Positions 1 to 5,286 of a DNA stretch of 5,286 nucleotides are shown in pieces. The notes beneath the pieces were generated by a model, which searched no databases, was not told the DNA's origin, and saw only the letters and a list, made by a program, of their open reading frames with translations. The stretch lies in assembly GCA_028869355.1 (NCBI GenBank), contig JAGWSK010000244.1:1-5286 (forward strand), given 5' to 3'. Made by a program: the position numbers and the translations under genes. The stretch's first letter is position 1. Each line of letters starts with the position of its first letter. Source of the DNA: Alphaproteobacteria bacterium (GTDB lineage Bacteria > Pseudomonadota > Alphaproteobacteria > Micropepsales > Micropepsaceae).

Positions 1-47
1 CGGTCCAGCAGGCCTGCCACTTTTGGAGACGAAAGCGAGTCGGTCAT
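1..47 (-). CDS. 5' end of an unidentified gene (possible O-methyltransferase), cut by window edge
   Basis: Reading the minus strand from the ATG at 47-45, the frame stays open to the window edge and encodes MTDSLSSPKVAGLLDR. Only 16 codons are visible. The pattern of a short polar N-terminus followed by SPKVAGLL recalls the start of small SAM-dependent O-methyltransferases of Hyphomicrobiales, but that is a resemblance from memory and cannot be confirmed on 16 residues. No clear Shine-Dalgarno site precedes the ATG; the bases just upstream are a T-run and AGCGGCA. The gene follows bactofilin in the same direction, with a start-to-stop gap of 76 bases that contains a probable terminator, so it may have its own promoter or depend on read-through. 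Alternatively this is a chance ATG. Confidence 0.4.
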   Translation of the reverse strand, partial: MTDSLSSPKVAGLLD

Positions 48-54
48 TGCCGCT

Positions 55-103
55 AAAAAAGCCCGGCAGCTCTGTCTCGAAGTGAATTTTCGCGACAGAG
101 CTG
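55..103 (-). terminator. Probable intrinsic terminator downstream of bactofilin
   Basis: On the minus strand the arms CAGCTCTGTC (103-94) and GACAGAGCTG (76-67) pair perfectly over 10 bp. After one mismatch, four more pairs follow (92-89 with 81-78), leaving a loop of about 7 bases. Six bases (CCGGGC) separate the stem from a run of six T at 60-55. It lies about 20 bases past the bactofilin stop codon, as expected of a Rho-independent terminator for that gene. The 6-base gap before the T-run makes it less than ideal. On the plus strand there is no T-run after the hairpin, so it works in one direction only. Confidence 0.6.
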
Positions 104-123
104 TTGCACCGGAGTCTGAAAAG

Positions 124-675
124 TCAGGGTGTGACGGGTTTGGCGGCAACCGGCCCTGGTCCGGATCCCGGCATCGGCCCTGTGCCGGCCGGTCCGAGAG
201 ACGAACGGGACGGAGGCGTCGCCCCCCCGGGACGCGTGGATTTTGGCATCGGCGGTGTCGCCTCCGGAGCGTCCGCCAGCGGGTTGTCGGTATGCCGGCA
301 GTTGCCCTCGAAAAAGGCGCCGTTTTCGACCGCCAGCGATTCGTGCAGGACATTTCCCTCGACATGGCAGGTGGCGCAAAGCTGAACCCTGCGTGCGCGG
401 ATGCTGCCCTCAACGCGGCCGCGGACGACGGCTTCCTCGGCGTAAATATCGCCCATGATGATTGCCTTCTCGCCGATCACCAGCCCCGCAGCACGGATAT
501 CACCATCGATCTTGCCTTCGACCTGAACGTCACCGGCGGAGATCAAAGTGCCTTTGACGATCAGTTCGGCACTGATGACGGATGGCGTTTCGCTGGCCCT
601 GGCCCGCTTTGGAGGCGGCACCGGCTGCGCCGGCGGAGGAGGGGTGGTTTCCGATTCCTTGGTTTTAGAAAACAT
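124..675 (-). CDS. Bactofilin (polymer-forming cytoskeletal protein)
   Basis: This 183-residue protein has the three-part layout of bactofilins. Residues 1-32 are a proline-rich, basic, probably disordered N-terminus. Residues about 33-128 form the bactofilin (DUF583) core, with glycine- and valine-spaced short strands such as VEGKIDGDI, VVRGRVEGSI and VEGNVLHESLAVENGAFFEG, typical of its right-handed beta-helix. Residues about 129-183 are a Pro/Gly/Ser-rich tail. There is no signal peptide or membrane helix, so it is cytoplasmic. Bactofilins self-assemble without nucleotide into filaments that scaffold envelope and peptidoglycan enzymes and influence cell shape or polarity. The ATG is preceded by AGGG (687-684) at 8 bases. 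Three cysteines (C100, C103, C126) are present, two of them in a CxxCH motif. No M23 peptidase, a common bactofilin neighbour, lies beside it. The stop is TGA at 126-124, followed by a terminator. Family assignment is secure; its cellular role is not visible here. Confidence 0.93.
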   Translation of the reverse strand: MFSKTKESETTPPPPAQPVPPPKRARASETPSVISAELIVKGTLISAGDVQVEGKIDGDIRAAGLVIGEKAIIMGDIYAEEAVVRGRVEGSIRARRVQLCATCHVEGNVLHESLAVENGAFFEGNCRHTDNPLADAPEATPPMPKSTRPGGATPPSRSSLGPAGTGPMPGSGPGPVAAKPVTP

Positions 676-874
676 ACGATTTGCCCTTATCTCGCTGCTT
701 CAAAGATGGACGACGAAAGCGTTTAGCACATTTCGGCAGGCGATTCTGCCTCGGCCAGCGCGCTGCATAGCATTTTTCCATTGCAGCGAGTCAGCTAACA
801 GAATCATCTTCCTCATGAGTTAAAGCGGGCGTCATCGGTCAGCCCGGCCCATCCAGTCGTGGACAAAGTTACGT
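676..874 (-). other. Intergenic region / probable leader of bactofilin
   Basis: These 199 bases separate the peroxidase stop from the bactofilin start. No convincing sigma-70 -35/-10 pair could be found on the minus strand, and no strong terminator follows the peroxidase: the only candidate, CGGGC/GCCCG at 846-842 and 830-826, has a short stem and just three T. The region holds a 7-bp inverted repeat (788-782 with 767-761), an 8-bp long-range repeat sharing the same upstream arm (790-783 with 698-691), a 5-bp hairpin (GGCAG/CTGCC, 750-746 with 739-735) and an 8-bp palindrome CTCATGAG at 812-819. A promoter for bactofilin or co-transcription with the peroxidase are both possible. Confidence 0.45.
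691..790 (-). repeat. Three-arm inverted repeat in the bactofilin leader
   Basis: In the minus-strand transcript the segment CTCGCTGC (790-783) can pair with TGCAGCG (767-761), using seven bases 788-782 across a 14-base loop. Alternatively it can pair with GCAGCGAG (698-691) over eight bases across an 84-base gap. The two pairings are mutually exclusive. The distal arm ends four bases before the AGGG ribosome binding site at 687-684. The pairings are read directly from the bases; any regulatory role is inferred, and repeats of this length can arise by chance in 200 bases. Confidence 0.35.
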
Positions 875-1372
875 TTAATTGCCCTGCGTCGTTCCGGGTT
901 TCAGCGCTTTCACTGCACCCAGGACGTCCGCGGAATGGCCCGGAACCTTTACCTTTCGCCAGACCTGCCGAATTTCACCTTTCCCGTCGATCAAAAAGGT
1001 GGCGCGTTCCATTCCCATGTAACGGCGGCCATACATGCTTTTTTCGACCCAGACGCCATAGGCGTCCGCCGTCTTTGTGTCTTCGTCAGCGGCGAGATCG
1101 AAAGCCAGCTCATATTTCGCCTTGAATCTGTCGTGTGATGCCACGCTGTCCTTCGAAACACCGATGACCACTGCTCCGGCCCTGGCAAAGGCTTTGGCAT
1201 CCTTGCTGAAGGCAAGAGCCTCAGCCGTGCAGCCCGACGTATCGTCTTTCGGGTAGAAATACAGCACCACCGGTTTGCCCTTGAGGCGGGAAAGCGCAAC
1301 CCGGCGCCCGCCATCGGCAGGCAAATCGAAATCCGGCGCGCGATCACCCGGTTTGAGTTCTTTGCTGGCCAT
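875..1372 (-). CDS. bcp: BCP/PrxQ-type thioredoxin-dependent thiol peroxidase, single-cysteine form
   Basis: This 165-residue protein is full length for the bacterioferritin comigratory protein branch of peroxiredoxins, which reduce hydrogen peroxide and organic hydroperoxides in the cytoplasm. The N-terminus LKPGDRAPDFDLP leads into the thioredoxin fold. The active site is Y40-P41-K-D-D-T45-S-G-C48, matching PxxxTxxC with C48 as peroxidatic cysteine. R123 in MERATFLID is the likely conserved active-site arginine. Typical BCP proteins such as the E. coli one carry a resolving cysteine five residues later (GCTxxxC); here that position is L53, and C48 is the only cysteine in the protein. It should therefore act by a 1-Cys mechanism with an external thiol as resolver. 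The ATG at 1372 has only a weak upstream GCGAG. The gene is divergent from the AsmA-like gene and shares its direction with bactofilin 199 bases downstream. Confidence 0.93.
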   Translation of the reverse strand: MASKELKPGDRAPDFDLPADGGRRVALSRLKGKPVVLYFYPKDDTSGCTAEALAFSKDAKAFARAGAVVIGVSKDSVASHDRFKAKYELAFDLAADEDTKTADAYGVWVEKSMYGRRYMGMERATFLIDGKGEIRQVWRKVKVPGHSADVLGAVKALKPGTTQGN

Positions 1373-1498
1373 AAGATTTTACTCGCATTTGTCAGGTTAT
1401 CGACATTAGGCGATCCGGCCCGGACGCGCTAAGACTAGCCGGTTGGCGTTCGGGTGAATCGGACCGCGTGCCTGGTCCGTGTATGGGGTAGGCATAGC
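1373..1498. promoter_or_regulatory. Divergent intergenic region with two small inverted repeats
   Basis: These 126 bases must carry the start signals of both the peroxidase (minus) and the AsmA-like gene (plus). Two symmetrical elements are visible: TCCGG-C-CCGGA at 1414-1424, and CGGACC-N8-GGTCCG at 1460-1479. The second would lie in the 5' leader of the AsmA-like transcript if the ATG at 1499 is the start, and could be an operator half-site pair or a small hairpin. I could not find a promoter hexamer pair good enough to call on either strand. Confidence 0.35.
1485..1492 (+). promoter_or_regulatory. Ribosome binding site deciding the AsmA-like start
   Basis: GGGGTAGG ends six bases before the ATG at 1499, with the AGG at 1490-1492 at normal Shine-Dalgarno spacing. 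The alternative in-frame GTG at 1454, which is the first possible start after the in-frame TAG at 1436-1438, has no purine-rich site in front of it. This favours the ATG. Confidence 0.5.
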
Positions 1499-4400
1499 AT
1501 GCTGCTTAGGCATGTCCAGCGCGCGACTCTGATCGTGACGGCGATCATTGCGGCGGTGCTGTTCTTTGCCGCCGGCGCCGCGTTGCGTCTGACCATGGGC
1601 CCGATCTCGCTCGGTGCGTTCTCCCAACCGATCGCCGATGCGCTGAACCGTTCCCTCACCGGCGCTGTCATCCACTTCGATGAAGCGGTTCTCGAATGGT
1701 CGCGCGCCGACAGCCGTATCAATCTGATTGTGCTCGGCACGAAGATTTTCGACCGCGACGGCCATATTATTGCGCAAGCCCCCAAAGCCGATCTCAATCT
1801 GGATGCGCTCGCTCTGCTGTCGGGGCGGTTGCGGTTGAAGAGTTTCGGTCTTGTTGGCCTGCAGCTTACCGGTGTTCGCACGCTGGATGGCGCAATCCGG
1901 CTTGGCTTTGGCCGCGATCAGAATCAAGCGAATTTCCTCGACACCTTGCGCGAGTTGCTGAAGTCGAGCGCAGGAAGTGCCGCCGCGCTCGATACACTCT
2001 CGCTCCAGCATGCGCGCGTAGCCTTTCTCGACCAGCCGACAGGGCTTTTCATTGTTTTGCCCGACGCGAGTTTGTCACTCGCGGCCCGGAAAACCGGTTT
2101 TGACGCTTCGCTGCGGGCGGCGGCGGAAATCTCCGGATCACCGTTTCGTATCGATGCGCATGCCAGCTTGCGCGACGACGGCATGCCGCTCAGCGCCAAC
2201 ATAAAGCTCGCCGGTTTCGCCCTGCATTCGCTGACCGAAAACAATTCTCATTTTGCCGCTCTCAAGCCTTACAATCTGACGACGGATCTTACGGCGGACA
2301 TTTCCTTTGCCGGCAACGGCGCACCGGCGGCAGCAAACTTCCGCGCAAGCGGTACTGGCACTGTGGATTTGGCGGCGATGGGCGGTGATTTGCGCCTGTC
2401 GCGATTTGTGGTCGAGGGCCGCGTTGATCCGCAAAGCCATCACGCCGAGGCAGAAAACATCAGGGTTGACGGTTCGTTGCACGCGCAAGCGGCGGTCAGC
2501 GTTGATTGGGACGATTCAGGGCTTTCCCAATTGACCGGTGATGTGGACGCCGGTGGAATTAAGCTCAATCTGCCAAAAATCTATTCGCATCCGGTGCCGT
2601 TCTCCCATCTCGCATTTCACGCCAGTTACAATCGCGACGACCATTTGGTGAGTTGGGAGAACGGCGTTTTCGAGTCGGGCCCGATCTCGGGCAACTTGCG
2701 CGGTTCGGCTGTTGTTGATCCTTCGGGTGTTCAGGATGTGCAGTTGTCGGGCACCATCGCACCGGTGATGCTTACCGACCTCATGACTTACTGGCCCGAC
2801 GGAATTGCTGCCGGCGCCCGCGACTGGATCGTCGCGAATATATCAGAGGGCAATGTTGGGCCGCTGCAAATCAATGCGGCGCTGCCGGCAGGCGTAGTCG
2901 ATCTGCCTGCGCTCCCGGATTCCGCACTGACGGTGACTTTTCCGTTCCATGGTCTGACCACGCAATATGTTGACGGCATGACGCCGATCACGCGCGCCGA
3001 GGGCGAGGCCACTCTCACTGGCGACAATTTTCATGCCGTGGTCAATCGCGGTTCGATCGGCCCGCTGGCGCTCTCGCGCGGTGAAATCAACATTCCGGAG
3101 CTGCATATTTCAGGGACCACCGCCCGCATCATTGCGCATGCCGAAGGCAGCACTGCCGATGTGTTACGGCTCATCGATGAGAAGCCGTTGGAGTATCCGA
3201 AACGGTTTGGGATTGTCCCCGCGGCGGTGGACGGGAGGTCGGCCGTCGATCTCGATTTTCAGTTGCCTCTGCTGAAGGATTTGTCGTGGGACCAGGTCCG
3301 GTTCCAGGTCAAAGCCAGTTCGACACAGCTCGCACTGCCGATCGCAGAACGCCGGCTCGAAGGCGCCAATGTAGAATTTGTCGTTAATCCGTCATCGCTC
3401 ACGGCGACCGGACGGGGCCGCTATGCCGCCGTGCCGGTGAACTTCACCTGGAACGAGGATTTTGCCGCCTCGGCCAAATCGACACGCCTGGACGTCACCG
3501 GAACCGCCGATGACGCCGGGCGCTCGCGACTTGGCGTCACCACACCGCCCTGGATCACCGGCCCGATGCCGTTTGCACTCACGCTGACCGGTCAGCATTT
3601 CCATTTCACGGACGGCATGGTGAAAGCGGATCTGACCAAGGTGGAAGCTGAGTTTCCCGGCCTCGCAACCGGCAAGCCGGCAGGCGTCGCGGCGAGCGGA
3701 ACGGCGCAGTTGAGTTTTGATAATGGCGTGGTGTCGATGCCGGACTTTGCCGCCGCCAGCAATGACCTCCATATCCACGGGTCGTTGATGATGGCGGAGG
3801 GCGGAAGGATGCGCAGTCTCGCGCTGTCGGACTTCCACTCCGGCTCCGATGATTTTGCCATGACCCTGATTCCGTCCGGGCGCGGCTATGCCGTCACAAT
3901 TCAGGGCCAGAGTCTCGATGTGCGCCACCTCACGGGGTTGGACCCGCCCGCCACGCCACCCGCCGATCGTGGCGCGACAACGGTTGAGAACCCGATATCG
4001 GTGACCGCACAGGTCCAGCAGCTTGTCATCAGCAATCGCGCGAGTTTGCGCAATGTTGCCATGTCGATTGCGATTGGCCCGAGTGACCGGCTGAACGCTT
4101 TTGATTTGCAGGCGGACGGTCCCGGTGTGAGCAAGCTGAACGGGCACATGTCTGTGGTGAAAGGCATCCGCACTCTCGACCTGGAATCCGACAATGCCGG
4201 GGCGCTGGTCGACACCGTGATGAATTTCCCAAGCATCCGCGGCGGCAAGATGAGCGCGAAGATTGTGTTTCCGGAGCCAAGTCTATTGCCGCGCCGGAAT
4301 CCCGGGCCGCTCTCCGACTATGAAGGCTCAATGACATTTTCCAATGTCTTGCTCACCGATCAGCCGTTCATCGCCCGGCTGCTTGCGGCCGGCAGTCTCG

Positions 4401-4822
4401 ACGGCCCGCTCCGGTTGCTGCAGGGCGAGGGAATTTCGCTCACCAAGGTTACGCTGCCATTCCGCGCCCGCGGGCGGAGGATCGACATTGCAGATGGACG
4501 CGCATCGGGTGACGCGATCGGCGGCACTTTTACCGGCAATTACGACCGCGATTCAAAGAAGGTCGATATATCCGGAACACTGGTTCCGGTCTTTGGACTG
4601 AACAGCGTACTGGGCTCCCTCCCGGTCGTGGGTGACCTTCTGGTTTCGAAACAGGGCGAGGGTATTCTTGGCCTGACCTATGAAATGAAGGGCAATATTG
4701 GCGAGCCGTCGATCACGGTGAATCCCTTGTCCATGCTGACACCGGGTATTCTCCGGCGCATCTTCGAATTTGGTCCGTCCCGCGCAGGCGAGACCGCATC
4801 TGCATCCCAGCCCCAGGAATAG
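1499..4822 (+). CDS. AsmA-like / DUF3971 (YhdP-type) inner-membrane-anchored periplasmic protein
   Basis: From the ATG this is 1107 residues. One hydrophobic helix at about residues 9-29 (TLIVTAIIAAVLFFAAGAAL) after a short basic N-terminus anchors it in the inner membrane with the rest in the periplasm. The long body is rich in alternating polar and hydrophobic strands, as in beta-groove lipid-transport proteins. A DUF3971-like central part carries YWP at about 431, ARDWI near 441-445 and RLIDEKPLEYPKRFG further on. The C-terminal AsmA-like domain ends with GTLVPVFGLNSVLGSLPVVG, the KQGEG motif near 1050 and VNPLSMLTPGILRRIF near 1074-1088, hallmarks of the family. The relatives YhdP, TamB and YdbH of E. 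coli are implicated in phospholipid movement to the outer membrane. The protein contains no cysteine when started here; the only one in the open frame is in the 15 extra residues of the GTG start at 1454, which lacks a ribosome binding site. It appears monocistronic, with a terminator right after its TAG. The exact function in this organism is unknown. Confidence 0.9.
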   Translation: MLLRHVQRATLIVTAIIAAVLFFAAGAALRLTMGPISLGAFSQPIADALNRSLTGAVIHFDEAVLEWSRADSRINLIVLGTKIFDRDGHIIAQAPKADLNLDALALLSGRLRLKSFGLVGLQLTGVRTLDGAIRLGFGRDQNQANFLDTLRELLKSSAGSAAALDTLSLQHARVAFLDQPTGLFIVLPDASLSLAARKTGFDASLRAAAEISGSPFRIDAHASLRDDGMPLSANIKLAGFALHSLTENNSHFAALKPYNLTTDLTADISFAGNGAPAAANFRASGTGTVDLAAMGGDLRLSRFVVEGRVDPQSHHAEAENIRVDGSLHAQAAVSVDWDDSGLSQLTGDVDAGGIKLNLPKIYSHPVPFSHLAFHASYNRDDHLVSWENGVFESGPISGNLRGSAVVDPSGVQDVQLSGTIAPVMLTDLMTYWPDGIAAGARDWIVANISEGNVGPLQINAALPAGVVDLPALPDSALTVTFPFHGLTTQYVDGMTPITRAEGEATLTGDNFHAVVNRGSIGPLALSRGEINIPELHISGTTARIIAHAEGSTADVLRLIDEKPLEYPKRFGIVPAAVDGRSAVDLDFQLPLLKDLSWDQVRFQVKASSTQLALPIAERRLEGANVEFVVNPSSLTATGRGRYAAVPVNFTWNEDFAASAKSTRLDVTGTADDAGRSRLGVTTPPWITGPMPFALTLTGQHFHFTDGMVKADLTKVEAEFPGLATGKPAGVAASGTAQLSFDNGVVSMPDFAAASNDLHIHGSLMMAEGGRMRSLALSDFHSGSDDFAMTLIPSGRGYAVTIQGQSLDVRHLTGLDPPATPPADRGATTVENPISVTAQVQQLVISNRASLRNVAMSIAIGPSDRLNAFDLQADGPGVSKLNGHMSVVKGIRTLDLESDNAGALVDTVMNFPSIRGGKMSAKIVFPEPSLLPRRNPGPLSDYEGSMTFSNVLLTDQPFIARLLAAGSLDGPLRLLQGEGISLTKVTLPFRARGRRIDIADGRASGDAIGGTFTGNYDRDSKKVDISGTLVPVFGLNSVLGSLPVVGDLLVSKQGEGILGLTYEMKGNIGEPSITVNPLSMLTPGILRRIFEFGPSRAGETASASQPQE

Positions 4823-4823
4823 A

Positions 4824-4852
4824 AGCAGCTAGTGAAATAGCGGCTACTTTTT
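4824..4852 (+). terminator. Intrinsic terminator of the AsmA-like gene, overlapping the tyrS 3' end
   Basis: Starting two bases after the TAG stop, AGCAGCTA (4824-4831) pairs with TAGCGGCT (4838-4845) with one A-G mismatch, around a six-base loop GTGAAA. After two bases (AC) a run of five T follows at 4848-4852. This is a compact Rho-independent terminator for plus-strand transcription. The T-run is the complement of the last lysine codons of tyrS, and the stem's right arm includes the tyrS stop codon. In the minus direction no T-run follows, so it does not obviously end the tyrS transcript. Confidence 0.6.
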
Positions 4853-5286
4853 CGGCTTTACGAGCACAATCTTTCGTTTGCCAAGCTGAACCTTGAACGC
4901 GCCCAATTTCGGATCGACATCGGTCCACTTAACGATCTCACTTGGATCACGAACGATTCGATCGTTGATCCTGATTGCACCTTCAGCAATTTTTCTCCGC
5001 GCCTCGGAATTTGATGACACTAACTGCGACGCGAAGACTATGGCCGTATTTGATCGCCCCCTTTTCCAATCCTCACGCGGACCCTGATCGATATAGAAGG
5101 TGGGCAATCCCTCGGCGAGCACGCCTTCCTCAAAGGTCCGCCGCGCGGTCTCGAATGCTTCTTCGGCTGCCATGCGTCCGTGGCACAGGGCAGTGGCTTC
5201 GGTGGCGAGAATTTTCTTCGCCTCGTTCAGCTCGGCACCCTGCAGATTTTCGAGTCGTTGTATCTCGAATTCGGGTAAGTCGGTGA
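4844..5286 (-). CDS. tyrS: Tyrosyl-tRNA synthetase, C-terminal part (5' end outside window)
   Basis: The minus-strand frame is open from the window edge at 5286 to the TAG at 4846-4844, giving 146 residues of the C-terminal part of a protein normally about 400-420 residues long. The enzyme joins tyrosine to tRNA-Tyr using ATP in the cytoplasm. The visible part begins with FEIQRLENLQGAELNEAKK, then LATEATALCHGR and EEAFETARRTFEEG, the conserved helical segment after the KMSKS region of bacterial TyrS. The S4 RNA-binding domain follows at roughly residues 80-146, with SSNSEARRKIAEGAIRIND and the closing LGKRKIVLVKPKK. The catalytic HIGH and KMSKS motifs lie outside the window. An internal ATG at 5173 is not the start, since homologous sequence continues upstream of it. 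The gene converges on the AsmA-like gene with 21 bases between stop codons. Confidence 0.92.
   Translation of the reverse strand, partial: TDLPEFEIQRLENLQGAELNEAKKILATEATALCHGRMAAEEAFETARRTFEEGVLAEGLPTFYIDQGPREDWKRGRSNTAIVFASQLVSSNSEARRKIAEGAIRINDRIVRDPSEIVKWTDVDPKLGAFKVQLGKRKIVLVKPKK

Noticed and set aside
82..726. 214-codon plus-strand open frame across bactofilin
   Set aside because: It lies antisense to a clear bactofilin, starts with GTG within a terminator hairpin, and its Arg/Gly/Pro-rich translation has no recognisable family; it is a product of GC-rich codon bias.
762..803. Sigma-70-like promoter on the minus strand before bactofilin (CTGACT ... CTATGC)
   Set aside because: Both hexamers match the consensus poorly and the spacing is about 18; not better than chance.
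822..846. Hairpin after the peroxidase gene as a terminator
   Set aside because: The stem is only 5 bp with an 11-base loop and three T follow on the minus strand; too weak to call.
1454..1498. GTG start giving 15 more residues to the AsmA-like protein
   Set aside because: No ribosome binding site precedes it, the extra residues look non-coding, and the ATG at 1499 has a well-spaced AGG and leaves a normal short basic N-terminus before the membrane helix. Not fully excluded.
1406..2011. 201-codon minus-strand open frame over the AsmA-like start and divergent region
   Set aside because: It is antisense to the membrane anchor and N-terminal coding region, with low-complexity charged composition and no family signature.
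3392..4147. 251-codon minus-strand open frame inside the AsmA-like gene
   Set aside because: The plus-strand frame there is a continuous recognised family member. The antisense translation is Arg/His-rich with no domain pattern.
1..5286. Mobile element, CRISPR, tRNA, defence or other novel multi-gene system
   Set aside because: No transposase or integrase frame, direct-repeat array or RNA-gene pattern was seen; essentially all of the window is explained by core-type genes.

Overview
The window looks like chromosomal core DNA of an alphaproteobacterium, most likely from the order Hyphomicrobiales (Rhizobiales), for example a relative of Bradyrhizobium. This rests on the protein style of the bactofilin, the DUF3971/AsmA-like protein and the TyrS C-terminus, together with moderately high GC and weak Shine-Dalgarno sites. 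It is an inference from recognisable families; no search was run.

Layout from left to right: (1) positions 1-47, minus strand: the first 16 codons of a gene that leaves the window, with an N-terminus that weakly recalls small O-methyltransferases. (2) 55-103, minus strand: a strong hairpin followed by a T-run, a probable terminator after bactofilin. (3) 124-675, minus strand: a bactofilin (polymer-forming cytoskeletal protein). (4) 676-874: a 199-base leader or intergenic region with inverted repeats that could pair in alternative ways, and a 38-codon open frame I do not accept as a gene. (5) 875-1372, minus strand: a BCP/PrxQ-type thiol peroxidase with a single cysteine. (6) 1373-1498: a short divergent intergenic region with two small inverted repeats. 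(7) 1499-4822, plus strand: a 1107-residue inner-membrane-anchored AsmA-like/DUF3971 (YhdP-type) protein filling most of the window. (8) 4824-4852: a plus-strand terminator. (9) 4844-5286, minus strand: the C-terminal third of tyrosyl-tRNA synthetase, including its S4 domain and cut by the window edge.

Two genes concern the cell envelope: bactofilin, a scaffold for wall enzymes, and the AsmA-like protein, whose relatives act in lipid transport to the outer membrane. The peroxidase and TyrS are housekeeping. The AsmA-like gene is transcribed away from the peroxidase and toward tyrS, so it is probably a single-gene unit, while the peroxidase and bactofilin run the same way with a 199-base gap. 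I found no mobile element, CRISPR array, tRNA, rRNA or defence-like system. The most interesting points are modest: a CxxCH motif inside bactofilin, loss of the resolving cysteine in the peroxidase, a possible switch-like leader before bactofilin, and terminators packed against neighbouring coding sequence.
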